NCBI GenBank assembly: GCA_018715065.1
Contig: DVMJ01000094.1
Span: forward strand, 1-33,502
Origin: Fimiplasma intestinipullorum
GTDB taxonomy: Bacteria; Bacillota_I; Bacilli_A; Erysipelotrichales; Coprobacillaceae
Length of the DNA: 33,502 bases
Reading direction: 5' to 3'
Position numbers and translations under genes: made by a program. Below, piece by piece: positions 8,306 to 16,526 of this stretch; the stretch's first letter is position 1; every line of letters starts with the position of its first letter. The notes under the pieces are model-generated. The model saw only the letters and a list, made by a program, of their open reading frames with translations, ran no database searches and was not told the origin of the DNA.

Positions 8306-9199
8306 ATGCAAGGTCTCGTATTCAATATTCAGAAATTCAGTATTCATGATGGTCCGGGCATTCGTACCACCGTCTTTTTAAAAGGCTGTCCGCTAAGATG
8401 TCAATGGTGTTCCAATCCTGAATCTCAAAGCAGTCAGGTTCAGATCACCTATGATGCCAGTCAGTGTGTACAATGTCTAGGCTGTCTACACACCTGTCCC
8501 AAAGAGGCAATCACCACCAGACAAAAGCGTATCATCATCAATGCACAAAAGTGCATCGGCTGTCTGCAATGCGTCCAGCAATGTCCCGGCCAGGCCCTGT
8601 CATATGAAGGAAAAAAGCGTGAAGTGGATGAGGTCCTGAAAATATGTTTACAGGATCTGCCTTTCTACGAAGAATCTAAGGGTGGTGTCACCATCTCCGG
8701 AGGCGAAGGGATGAGTCAGCCGGAATTTGTCATGGAACTCGTCCGTCAGCTCAAAGCGCATCATATTCATGTCGCGATTGAAACCACCGGTTATGTGGAA
8801 CCGAGCGTTTTTCAAACATTAGCGCCGCTCTTTGACTTACTGCTGTTTGATATCAAACACGCTGACGACAAAAAACACCGGGAGAAAACCGGTGTCTCAT
8901 TACCGCTGATTCAAGCGAATTTAGCCTGGGTCATGGATCATCATCTGTCCATCCTTCCCCGCATCCCTGTCATTCCTGATTTCAATGCCTCGCTAGAAGA
9001 TGCCCAGCTTTTGGCAGACTATCTCAAAAAACAAGGACTCAGCCGTGTCCAATTATTACCTTTCCACCAATTTGGGGAAAAGAAGTATCAGTTACTCAAT
9101 CGGCCTTATGCCTATCAGGGCGTCAAGGCCCTCTATCCGGAAGCTTTAGAAGATTATCGTCAAGTCTTCCTAGACCAGGGATTGGATTGCTTTTTCTAA
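8306..9199 (+). CDS. Glycyl radical enzyme activase (radical SAM)
   Basis: 297 residues with GGAGGAG seven bases before the ATG. The radical SAM cluster motif is C28xxxC32xxC35 inside GCPLRCQWCSNPES, preceded by the family signature DGPGIRTTVFLKG. A ferredoxin insert follows with two CxxCxxCxxxC sets (C54-C64 and C83-C93), as in the YbiY/PflC-type activases but not in the short PFL activase. The SGGEGM motif that contacts SAM is present. It abstracts a hydrogen from the glycine of its partner, here almost certainly G778 of the enzyme encoded divergently at 5729-8137. Expression is probably co-regulated through the shared TTTCATTTRAAA sites rather than by a common transcript, which is less usual than the co-directional order. 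Confidence 0.93.
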   Translation: MQGLVFNIQKFSIHDGPGIRTTVFLKGCPLRCQWCSNPESQSSQVQITYDASQCVQCLGCLHTCPKEAITTRQKRIIINAQKCIGCLQCVQQCPGQALSYEGKKREVDEVLKICLQDLPFYEESKGGVTISGGEGMSQPEFVMELVRQLKAHHIHVAIETTGYVEPSVFQTLAPLFDLLLFDIKHADDKKHREKTGVSLPLIQANLAWVMDHHLSILPRIPVIPDFNASLEDAQLLADYLKKQGLSRVQLLPFHQFGEKKYQLLNRPYAYQGVKALYPEALEDYRQVFLDQGLDCFF

Positions 9200-9225
9200 A
9201 AAAGGGATCGTCACGATCCCCTTTT
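9198..9225. terminator. Bidirectional terminator between activase and deoR-type gene
   Basis: Stem GGGATCG (9204-9210) with CGATCCC (9214-9220) flanked by A bases on the left and T bases on the right. The loop TCA is the stop codon of the DeoR gene read in reverse. Confidence 0.8.
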
Positions 9226-9969
9226 CGTTGTATAAACTTTGACATGCTGTTTTTCAAGGTAATTCTGAATATCCTGTGGAATGCCATCATCTGTATAGAC
9301 AGCAGAAATAGCCGCCAAATCTAATAACTGGACGGTTCCCTTTTGACTGAATTTGACGGAGTCCGTTACTACCATGACCTGACTGGCCTGTTTGGCCATA
9401 TCTCGCACAGCTTCCGTGCGCATATAATCATTGCCCGTAAAGCCGCTTTCCTTCGTAAAACCATCCGTTCCAACCAGTAGTTTATCCACAAAGAAAACTT
9501 TCGCACATTCTCTGACCATCGGTCCTACCATCACCTGCGACTCATTCTGATATTCACCGCCTAAAAGGATGATCCGAACCGTGCCATGTTTACGAATATA
9601 ATCCGCAATAAAGGCTGAATTGGTAATGAGGGTGACATCCTTCTTCGTTCGGGCAATCTCTGCGGCAACCAGGGCACAGCAGGAACCGGATTCGATCATC
9701 ACTGTCTCGCCGTCCTGAATCGACATGGCCACTTCTTTAGCAATCTCTAATTTACTTTCATAATGGTAAGCTAAACGATGATTGATATCATCACTGTCAT
9801 TCAATCTTGCATAGCCATGTTCGCGAATGATCATGCCGCTTTGTTCCAAAGCATCTAGATCCTTACGAATGGTCACCTGAGATACACCTAGAAGTTTCGC
9901 CAAATGAACCACTTCCATCTTTTGATTTTCAGTTAATAATTCCAAGATTCTGGTTTGTCGGTTGTGCAT
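9211..9969 (-). CDS. DeoR-family sugar-phosphate-responsive regulator
   Basis: 252 residues from the ATG at 9969 (GAGGGAG a few bases upstream; an upstream in-frame start lacks a site). The N-terminus is a DeoR-type winged helix (RQTRILELL, then VSQVTIRKDLDALE near residues 31-44). The rest is the DeoR sensor domain with MIESGSCCALVA and an LLGG motif. Family members repress sugar catabolic operons and are released by a phosphorylated sugar. An imperfect copy of the TTTCATTTGAAA element lies 40 bases upstream, at its promoter, and three copies lie in the radical enzyme/activase intergenic region, so it probably controls both those transcripts and itself. The effector is presumably the pathway's sugar phosphate. 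Confidence 0.88.
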   Translation of the reverse strand: MHNRQTRILELLTENQKMEVVHLAKLLGVSQVTIRKDLDALEQSGMIIREHGYARLNDSDDINHRLAYHYESKLEIAKEVAMSIQDGETVMIESGSCCALVAAEIARTKKDVTLITNSAFIADYIRKHGTVRIILLGGEYQNESQVMVGPMVRECAKVFFVDKLLVGTDGFTKESGFTGNDYMRTEAVRDMAKQASQVMVVTDSVKFSQKGTVQLLDLAAISAVYTDDGIPQDIQNYLEKQHVKVYTTKRGS

Positions 9970-9991
9970 ATTCTCCCTCTTTTCTGTTTCA

Positions 9992-10020
9992 AGAATAGCA
10001 CACTCCCCTTTCATTTGCAA
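9992..10020 (-). promoter_or_regulatory. Promoter and overlapping operator of the DeoR gene
   Basis: -35 TTGCAA (10015-10020), 17-base spacer, -10 TATTCT (9992-9997) on the minus strand. The operator-like TTTCATTTGCAA (10009-10020, one mismatch to the repeat at 8156) covers the -35 box, which fits autorepression. Confidence 0.5.
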
Positions 10021-10238
10021 GTTTTCCTAATTTCTATTGGATATTACGGAATAGCGAAGCCAGGCCATACGGTAAAATAAGGCCACTAAGTCATTATATG
10101 ATTCGTTAGATAAGGACGCTATCAAATAATCTGTCATAAAGCACCTTTTCGTTATAGGATGGGATTGATAAATATGGTATGCTTAGATTCATCTTGTAAT
10201 TAGGAAGTGTTTTAAGCAAGATGTAAAGAAGATTGAAG

Positions 10239-10346
10239 ATGAGAAATGAAGGTTATCGTCAAAGACAGATTGCCTATCACTTGGAATATCCAGAACCAAT
10301 TGTTCGAAAAACTTTAAATGATGTAAATCAGCTATCAGTCATATAG
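10239..10346 (+). pseudogene. Helix-turn-helix fragment, possibly transposase remnant
   Basis: A 35-codon open stretch reading MRNEGYRQRQIAYHL, which resembles the first helix-turn-helix of transposase DNA-binding subunits or resolvase-type regulators. No ribosome binding site is seen and the frame closes at both ends. It lies in a decayed intergenic region. Confidence 0.3.
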
Positions 10347-10502
10347 CATACAATAGGCAAACTTCTTCAATGGGGCTCTTTTGTTCCATCATCAGCTTCA
10401 TCAAGCTGGATTTTCACAGCGCCGAACACCGGTCGTCACTTTAGTTATTTCCGTATCCTGAAACGCAATCAGCCGACTCAAATAGAGATCACGCTTTCGC
10501 AA
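10339..10502 (-). pseudogene. Remnant of an AAA_14/DUF4143 ATPase with broken Walker A
   Basis: In the minus strand one frame reads LRKRDLYLSRLIAFQDTEI and then KVTTGVRRC, the typical start of AAA_14 ATPases that continue into GVRRCGKS. Here one base is missing in the G-A run near 10422-10427; shifting frame restores GKSSLMKLMMEQKSPIEEV before a stop at 10339. Only about 55 codons survive and the rest of the gene is gone. Immediately upstream (10503-10558) is a short stretch reading TEVVGCYPTEGGVVAYAKK, weakly like an amino acid permease, in another frame. The remnant marks decay of a gene of the same family as the one at 19812-21012. Confidence 0.6.
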
Positions 10503-10563
10503 AGTTTTTTGGCATAGGCAACTACACCACCTTCTGTAGGATAGCAACCCACAACCTCTGTCT

Positions 10564-10599
10564 AAAAAAGTTTATCACATCAATCTTATAAACTTTTTT
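10564..10599. terminator. Terminator-like hairpin
   Basis: Arms AAAAAAGTTTAT and ATAAACTTTTTT around a 12-base loop, with T-rich flanks in both directions. No intact gene ends here; it may be left over from a lost gene. Confidence 0.45.
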
Positions 10600-10934
10600 T
10601 TTAGAAGTTTGTCACATCCTGGTGATGTAAGTCGGAAAGTGCCACTTTCACGGCCGCTCCTATTAAATGAGCCCTATCTTTTTAAAACCTACTCATTTTC
10701 GATGGGATCATTGCCTCTTTTTTGGTTCAAGAGTTGTCTTTCCCCTTATGAACGAAATTACTTTTTTGACAGACATGAAATCGCCGGAGATCTATCTGCA
10801 CCCTTTGATTTTATTTCAATTATTCATACACTGTATCTTGAACTGCAAACCTCATATCCAGCAACCAGATAGCCACCAAAAATAGGGGATGACAAGAAAC
10901 ACAGTACAAGCAGGACAATTCCATTCTGCATAGT
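10600..10934. other. Non-coding or decayed stretch, nothing recognised
   Basis: Open frames of 72 and 87 codons exist on the plus strand (from 10609 and 10667) but overlap each other, lack ribosome binding sites and resemble nothing I know. I see no RNA gene. Confidence 0.35.
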
Positions 10935-10968
10935 AAAAAAGCAGATGCCTTAAACAGCATCTGCTTTT
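10935..10968. terminator. Terminator of the ABC exporter operon
   Basis: Stem GCAGATGC (10941-10948) with GCATCTGC (10957-10964), flanked by AAAAAA and TTTT, so it can work on the minus strand for the ABC genes. Confidence 0.8.
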
Positions 10969-10980
10969 AGTCATGTTTGA

Positions 10981-12837
10981 TTATTCGTAATACTGTGCCT
11001 GCGCATGCCAAAGGGTACTATATTTTCCCTTTTCTTCGTGCACCAGTGTGGCATGAGTGCCTTTTTGGACAATGGTCCCCTGATCAAAGACAAGGATCTC
11101 GTCGCAGAACTGACAAGAGGATAAGCGATGACTAATAAAGATGGCGGTCTTGTCTTTGACGATGGCATTGAACTGGCTATAAATCTCCGCTTCTGCCAAT
11201 GGATCTAAAGCAGCGGTCGGTTCATCTAAAATAATGAAAGGGGCATCTTTATATAAGGCTCGCGCAATGGCAATCTTTTGAGCTTCCCCTCCGGAAACTT
11301 CTATCCCATCCTTGCCAAAATCCCGATAAAGATAGGTGTCCAGCCCTTCCGGCAGCTCACGTAGCCGCTCTTCAAATCCCGCGTCCTTTAAGCACTGTTC
11401 GACTTTGGTCTTATCGTAATGCATTGATCCGGCAACATTATCTCCTAATGGCTGAGAAAGCAGCTGGAAATCCTGAAAAACAACCGAAAATAGATCCAGG
11501 TAATCTTGATAGCGATACTTACGAATATCGATGCCATTGAGAGTGATCACACCCTCCTGAGGATCATATAAGCGACATAACAGTTTAATAAAGGTCGATT
11601 TGCCGCTGCCGTTCTCACCTACCACTGCGATGCGGCTGCCGATCTTAAACTTCATATTGACATGGCGTAAAGCCCATAAATCGGAACCGGGATACTTGAA
11701 AGAAACATCTTTGAATTCAATTTCGTAGTCACGGTCCGCTCTTTTTTCAGTCGTCAAACTGCCTTGATACATGGAATGCGGAATATCCAGAAAAGCATAA
11801 GTTGTTTTCAAAAAAGGCGTATTAGCCTTCATATGTCCCACCGTCTCTAACAACAAGGCCACATTTATAGACAGGGCCGTCACTGCGCTCACATACTGCG
11901 TGACAGAACCAATCCCAAAGGCACCTCCCAAGGCCTTCAAACAAACAAAGACATAGACCACACCCGAGAAAAGAGCCGGAATGGCTTCAGAAAAAGCACC
12001 GCTTAAACCAATACTCGTCAAACTGAGCCTGGCAACGCGTGAATCGACTCCAAACCGATTTTCCTGACGCATATAATAGTTAGACAGCTCATAAGGATGG
12101 TACATGCGATGATCCATCGCATACTGATTCTCATAGCCCAGTCTTGTAAATCTGGAAAAGAGGCGATTCCCAAAACGCGATTCAGAACTCAAGCTTGCCT
12201 CAAGAGCGATGGCATGATTAGATGCAAGCGGGCCTAAACAAGTAATGACGATAAGCAGAAGCACGACACCTATTACGATCCAAGCTGAATTCAGGAAACA
12301 TAGCGAATGGGTGTCTGGCACCAATTGTGTAAAGAGACTCACCGTTAATACGATTGCCCCCAGGATGCCCGTGATGGCTTCGAAAGTCCAGTCCACAAAA
12401 GGAATCAGCTGATTGAAGCCCCAATTCCGCCACATCTCGCTTTCTTTGATCTGATTATAGAGATCCCGGGTTTCATGACGATCAGCTTCAGCATAATCCA
12501 TACTTAAAAACTGATCCGTATAGATGGTCTGCATCATCTCTTTGAACAGGGCTTTTTTGATATTGTACCAGCGCTTGCATAGGACTTGGCCTAAACCAAG
12601 CAAAGCCGTGGTGCCGACGACACAGCCTATCCATAGCATTAATTCCCGAGGACGTCTTTGACTGGATAGCTCATTGATCAATTGGGCTGAGAAATAAATC
12701 GTCAGATAGGGTGAAATCCCTTTTAAGATGGCTTGACTGGATGTGGCCAGAATAACACCTGGACAACGTTTTTGAATATCTTTATAAGCTCTCAGATGCA
12801 TCTGCAAAGTCTCTTTCAGTGACGTTTTCGTATTCAT
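10981..12837 (-). CDS. ABC exporter half-subunit B (permease-ATPase fusion)
   Basis: 618 residues from the ATG at 12837 with AGGAGG nine bases upstream. The N-terminal 330 residues form a type-IV exporter membrane domain with several hydrophobic segments. The ATPase domain has Walker A GENGSGKS (407-414), Q-loop VFQDFQLL, signature VSGGEAQK, Walker B IILDEP and H-loop ISHRLS, all intact. The start codon lies 56 bases inside the preceding ABC gene, and both proteins happen to be 618 residues long, so they very likely form a heterodimer. The cargo is unknown; peptides, lipids and drugs are all possible. The kinase/regulator pair upstream suggests induction by a signal, perhaps an antimicrobial. 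Confidence 0.9.
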   Translation of the reverse strand: MNTKTSLKETLQMHLRAYKDIQKRCPGVILATSSQAILKGISPYLTIYFSAQLINELSSQRRPRELMLWIGCVVGTTALLGLGQVLCKRWYNIKKALFKEMMQTIYTDQFLSMDYAEADRHETRDLYNQIKESEMWRNWGFNQLIPFVDWTFEAITGILGAIVLTVSLFTQLVPDTHSLCFLNSAWIVIGVVLLLIVITCLGPLASNHAIALEASLSSESRFGNRLFSRFTRLGYENQYAMDHRMYHPYELSNYYMRQENRFGVDSRVARLSLTSIGLSGAFSEAIPALFSGVVYVFVCLKALGGAFGIGSVTQYVSAVTALSINVALLLETVGHMKANTPFLKTTYAFLDIPHSMYQGSLTTEKRADRDYEIEFKDVSFKYPGSDLWALRHVNMKFKIGSRIAVVGENGSGKSTFIKLLCRLYDPQEGVITLNGIDIRKYRYQDYLDLFSVVFQDFQLLSQPLGDNVAGSMHYDKTKVEQCLKDAGFEERLRELPEGLDTYLYRDFGKDGIEVSGGEAQKIAIARALYKDAPFIILDEPTAALDPLAEAEIYSQFNAIVKDKTAIFISHRLSSCQFCDEILVFDQGTIVQKGTHATLVHEEKGKYSTLWHAQAQYYE

Positions 12838-14638
12838 GCCAGTCCCCTCCTTCCTGATAATAACGACTCTGTACTTCAAACAGCTTTGCATAACGGCCAT
12901 TGCTTGCCATCAGTTCATCATGTGTCCCTTCTTCCAGGATCTTTCCCTGAGACACATAGATGATGCGATCACAAAAACGTGTGGAAGCCAAACGATGAGA
13001 GATGAAGATGGATGTCTTCCCTGCCGTCATGTCATGGTATTGATGATAGATATCATTTTCAGCCAACGGATCTAAAGCCGCGGTCGGCTCATCTAAGACC
13101 AGAATCGGTCCATCTTTATATAAAGCTCTTGCCAGCATCAGCCTTTGTGTCTCACCACCCGAAAGCAGGACCCCATCCAGATACACATCCCGACCAATAT
13201 GCGTCTGTAACTGCTGGGGATAGGTTTCTATCTTCTCTAATAACCCGGCCTGCTCAAGACACTGGCGCACTTTCTTTTCATCGATATTCTCAACAGACTG
13301 CGAAACAAACTCTGCAAAATTCACGCTTAATAGATCGTATTCCTGAAAGACAGCGGAAAAAAGGGCATAGTATTTTTGGCGATCATATTGGCGAATATCT
13401 TCGCCATTCAGTAAGACACGCCCCTCATCCGGATCATAGAAACCGCATAATAAGCGCACTAAGGTTGTTTTCCCGGCACCATTCAAACCTACCACAGCTA
13501 ATTTTTCACCGGCATGAACGGTCAGATTGAGATGATCCAGAATCTTTTTTTCACTTCCCGGATAAGTAAAGCTCACATCCTCCAGTTTGAGTTCATAATG
13601 ATCCGCCTTGGGAATAGCCTTTCCTTTTTGAAACTGGAATGGTTCTTCTAGATCCAGATATTCTAATAGGCTCGAAAGATCCGCCCCTTCTCTATGTAAA
13701 GTTGTCATCTCACCAAGAATCCCGGTAATCCAGTTTGTAAAGCCATTGATGGCACCAAAATACAATAAGAATTCTGATGCGCTCCAACCTTCACTCAGTG
13801 TCAGATAGATTAGAAATACATAAGCAATGCCATGACGTACCAGACTTAACAGGACATCGATCATGCCGGCCAAACAAATCATGTTTTCACGCTTTTGAAT
13901 AAAATGCTGATAGAGATGCAAACTTTTTTGAAATACTTCCATGATCCAGTCATAGAGACCAAAGATACGAATGTCTTTAGCTAATACATGGGACTGAGAT
14001 TGATTCATGACATAACTGATTTCGTTGAGATACTGATTTCTTTGTTCGCGATGATGATACTCCCATTCCCCGGCATAACGCGATACGAAAAAACTGATGA
14101 TGGTCGTTACCAGCACCATCAGGATCAACCCAGGCTGAACATTGGACAACAGACATAAATAAATGATAAAACCCAGTATGTTTTTCAATAAGGCACTCAT
14201 TGTCTGCCAAAGATGCTCACCGGCTTGGAAGTTATTCATAACGGTCATATATGCCGCTTCTTTTTTCTTTAACACCGCCGGATCCTTCGCATTTGGATAC
14301 GAAGTAAAGATGCTTTGATGCGTTACACGCTTAAGGAGTTCTTGTCTGATATCGATCTGTCCAAAAAGACGATTGATCTCTATATATTTCTTTAAGCCCA
14401 TCAGTAAAAACAGCATGAGACTGAACATGGTGATAGCCCATAAAAGACTGCCAATAGCGCCGCCATCTTCCACGCGGCTTAATATTTCCGGGGCAATATA
14501 GAGATTGACCAAGCGGATGCCTACCTCCACCAGCGCCAGCAAAACACATAAGATCAACACACTCGGACGATGATCCCAAGCCGTCCTGATCATATATTTA
14601 ACACCATCCCAGGTGCTGTATTTTTGTTTTTCTTTCAT
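12782..14638 (-). CDS. ABC exporter half-subunit A (permease-ATPase fusion)
   Basis: 618 residues from the ATG at 14638, preferred over a GTG at 14647 because AGGAGG sits eight bases before the ATG and overlaps the GTG region. The membrane domain covers about residues 20-310. The ATPase domain has Walker A GLNGAGKT (384-391), Q-loop VFQEYDLL, signature LSGGETQR, Walker B LVLDEP and H-loop ISHRLA. Its tail overlaps the start of subunit B by 56 bases in another frame, which suggests translational coupling. A 240-base gap with a direct repeat separates it from the kinase gene, so it may have its own promoter controlled by the response regulator. Confidence 0.9.
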   Translation of the reverse strand: MKEKQKYSTWDGVKYMIRTAWDHRPSVLILCVLLALVEVGIRLVNLYIAPEILSRVEDGGAIGSLLWAITMFSLMLFLLMGLKKYIEINRLFGQIDIRQELLKRVTHQSIFTSYPNAKDPAVLKKKEAAYMTVMNNFQAGEHLWQTMSALLKNILGFIIYLCLLSNVQPGLILMVLVTTIISFFVSRYAGEWEYHHREQRNQYLNEISYVMNQSQSHVLAKDIRIFGLYDWIMEVFQKSLHLYQHFIQKRENMICLAGMIDVLLSLVRHGIAYVFLIYLTLSEGWSASEFLLYFGAINGFTNWITGILGEMTTLHREGADLSSLLEYLDLEEPFQFQKGKAIPKADHYELKLEDVSFTYPGSEKKILDHLNLTVHAGEKLAVVGLNGAGKTTLVRLLCGFYDPDEGRVLLNGEDIRQYDRQKYYALFSAVFQEYDLLSVNFAEFVSQSVENIDEKKVRQCLEQAGLLEKIETYPQQLQTHIGRDVYLDGVLLSGGETQRLMLARALYKDGPILVLDEPTAALDPLAENDIYHQYHDMTAGKTSIFISHRLASTRFCDRIIYVSQGKILEEGTHDELMASNGRYAKLFEVQSRYYQEGGDWHEYENVTERDFADASESL

Positions 14639-14725
14639 CAATGCCACCTCCTGCGTCTACTATCCTATCATAAAAACCCACCTAAAAACCAATCAGGGGA
14701 CGAAAGATATCAAATGGGTGATGAA

Positions 14726-14778
14726 TGACTATCCATTGATCTGTGAGACAAAAAATAATAGTCCTAGATTGACTATCC
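14726..14778 (-). promoter_or_regulatory. Direct repeat, candidate LytTR regulator sites upstream of ABC genes
   Basis: GGATAGTCA (minus strand) occurs at 14770-14778 and again at 14726-14734, start to start 44 bases, about four helical turns. A -10-like TATTAT lies between them without a good -35, as expected for an activated promoter. LytTR regulators bind spaced 9-bp direct repeats, but usually about 21-23 bases apart, so this match is suggestive only. Confidence 0.35.
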
Positions 14779-14878
14779 CTGCGAATTTTTATGTGCTGAC
14801 GCTCAATCATACAGCCTCGATCAGTACGCGTGATTCATGCGCATTTTTGATTGCTGATCAAATGCATCCGAATCCCCA

Positions 14879-15541
14879 TCATAGCTGTGGCAAGAGGATC
14901 TCAGTAGTAAAAGCACCATCTTCGCTGTTACGGCTGATGTAACCATCCAAGCGGCTGACAATCTCGTCAATACGTACAAGGCCAAGCCCATGTCCTTTCC
15001 CTTTGGTACTCATAAAACGCGTCCCTATTTTTTGACGCTTCTTATCAGCGGTAAAATTGGTAAATGAGATGTAGAGCTGCGTCTGCTTCATGTCCATATA
15101 CACGCGAATCAGACGTTGTTCTGGCGGCAGTTTCAGGCTCGCTTCGATGGCATTGTCAAAAAGATTACCGATAATACAGCATAGATCGATCTCTGAAATC
15201 TTTAATTGCACCGGAATATGTGCATCTGCTTTCACTGCGATCTGCTTGGATTTCGCTAAAGAAATCTTGGAGTTTAAAATAGCATCCGTCATCGCATTCC
15301 CGGTCTTAATGACCGTATCGACATGCTGGAGATCATCATCCAGTAAATCTAAATATTTTTTTAGCGCCTCCCAATCTTCCAGCGCTGCATAAGCTTTCAT
15401 GGTCTGAATATGATTGCGGTAATCGTGACGCCAGCCTCGGATCTGCCGATACATATTATCAACTTCCTGAAAGTGGGTCTGAATCAGCTCCTGTTGATAG
15501 GAGGCAATCTGTTGATTGGCTTTTTTAGAAAAGATAGACAT
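14879..15541 (-). CDS. Soluble GHKL sensor kinase (AgrC/VirS-like catalytic part)
   Basis: 220 residues from the ATG at 15541 with GGAG nine bases upstream; a GTG at 15550 overlapping the regulator stop is the alternative. The dimerisation region holds the phospho-acceptor H39 in WRHDYRNH, and the GHKL ATPase shows the N-box GNLFDNAIEAS and a glycine-rich GKGHGLGLVRI. Unlike AgrC and relatives (about 430 residues) there is no membrane domain, and since the response regulator gene abuts directly, nothing has been cut off locally. It must sense a cytoplasmic signal or a membrane partner, possibly the ABC exporter encoded downstream. Confidence 0.85.
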   Translation of the reverse strand: MSIFSKKANQQIASYQQELIQTHFQEVDNMYRQIRGWRHDYRNHIQTMKAYAALEDWEALKKYLDLLDDDLQHVDTVIKTGNAMTDAILNSKISLAKSKQIAVKADAHIPVQLKISEIDLCCIIGNLFDNAIEASLKLPPEQRLIRVYMDMKQTQLYISFTNFTADKKRQKIGTRFMSTKGKGHGLGLVRIDEIVSRLDGYISRNSEDGAFTTEILLPQL

Positions 15542-15546
15542 TGATA

Positions 15547-16245
15547 TCACTCCATATTGATAATGGCTCGGTTAATTCCCTCGTATGCCTTGCGGGGCAA
15601 GGGAATGCATGAACCATCTACCAGTTTAATTTCCTCTTTCGTTACCCGACTGATCTTGGTGAGATTGACGATCGCCGAACGGCCGACCCGATAAAAACGT
15701 TCATCTAACGCTTTCGCTAGCTCAGCTAAAGTCATCTTGATGGTTATCTCCTGAGCCGCATAAATGGTTACATAGTTACGCGAGACTTCCGCATAACGAA
15801 TCTGGTAGATTGGGATCCGCACCATTTCTCCATTGCTTTCCAAATGCAGGACCTTTTCATTCTTCGCCAACTTGGAGACGGCACGATCCAACACCGTCAT
15901 GAGTTTTTCTTCTTTGACCGGTTTCATCAGATAATGCAATGCCGAAACATCATAACCCTCGGCAATATAATCCCCATACCCGGTCACAAAAATAATCTGC
16001 ATACTCTCATTGTCCTGACGAATGTGCTTGGCCAGACTGACCCCATCCATGGCCCCCATCTCAATGTCTAATAATAAAATATCCACATCATTTTTTTCAC
16101 AATAGTGGAATAAGAAACTTTCAGCTGAGACAAAGGCCTGAATACATGTATCTAATCCGCGCTTCTTTGACCAGTTTTCCACAAGTTTGTGGAGATATTT
16201 CGTATCAACTGCCATATCCTCAACAATAGCAATCTGATATTTCAT
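15547..16245 (-). CDS. LytTR response regulator (AgrA/VirR type)
   Basis: 232 residues from the ATG at 16245; GTG codons at 16254 and 16257 could give slightly longer forms, and the purine-rich leader does not decide. The receiver domain has acidic residues E9 and D10, phospho-acceptor D60 in LLLDIEMGAMDG and a conserved Lys near MKPVKEEK. The C-terminal LytTR DNA-binding domain (about 130-232) includes ERFYRVGRSAIVNL. It is the first gene of the kinase/ABC cassette and is separated from the kinase by five bases. It probably activates the ABC exporter genes and perhaps its own operon. Confidence 0.9.
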   Translation of the reverse strand: MKYQIAIVEDMAVDTKYLHKLVENWSKKRGLDTCIQAFVSAESFLFHYCEKNDVDILLLDIEMGAMDGVSLAKHIRQDNESMQIIFVTGYGDYIAEGYDVSALHYLMKPVKEEKLMTVLDRAVSKLAKNEKVLHLESNGEMVRIPIYQIRYAEVSRNYVTIYAAQEITIKMTLAELAKALDERFYRVGRSAIVNLTKISRVTKEEIKLVDGSCIPLPRKAYEGINRAIINME

Positions 16246-16439
16246 CCCTCTCACCACCTCTACCTATTATTGTAACATTTTTTTCTGCCCTGCCAAAGAA
16301 AAAGTCAACAGAGCCCTTCTTCTGCGCAAAAGACTTTTGAACAAAAAGAGTAAATTGCCTGTCTAAACATTTCGAGGTTGTTAACCACGATCCATACGCA
16401 CTCATAATGGAATCAAACTTTCAAAAAAAGAGAGACACT

Positions 16440-16467
16440 TTGTTTATGACACAACATCAGCTATAAT
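16440..16467 (+). promoter_or_regulatory. Putative promoter of the AraC/hydrolase pair
   Basis: -35 TTGTTT (16440-16445), 16-base spacer, perfect -10 TATAAT (16462-16467), 59 bases before the AraC start. Confidence 0.5.
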
Positions 16468-16526
16468 AATGATAATAAGATTCAGTCAGGCAATGAGCAT
16501 TCCCTAATATTGAAAAGGAGGTCAGC

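Noticed and set aside
10503..10558. Permease-like TEVVGCYPTEGGVVAYAKK
   Set aside because: Too short (about 20 residues) and the resemblance to amino acid permeases is weak; mentioned only with the ATPase remnant.
14613..14942. 109-codon plus-strand frame including NDYPLICETKNNSPRL
   Set aside because: It overlaps the start of the ABC gene and the end of the kinase gene on the other strand, has no ribosome binding site and matches nothing I know. Only the middle part looks coding-like.
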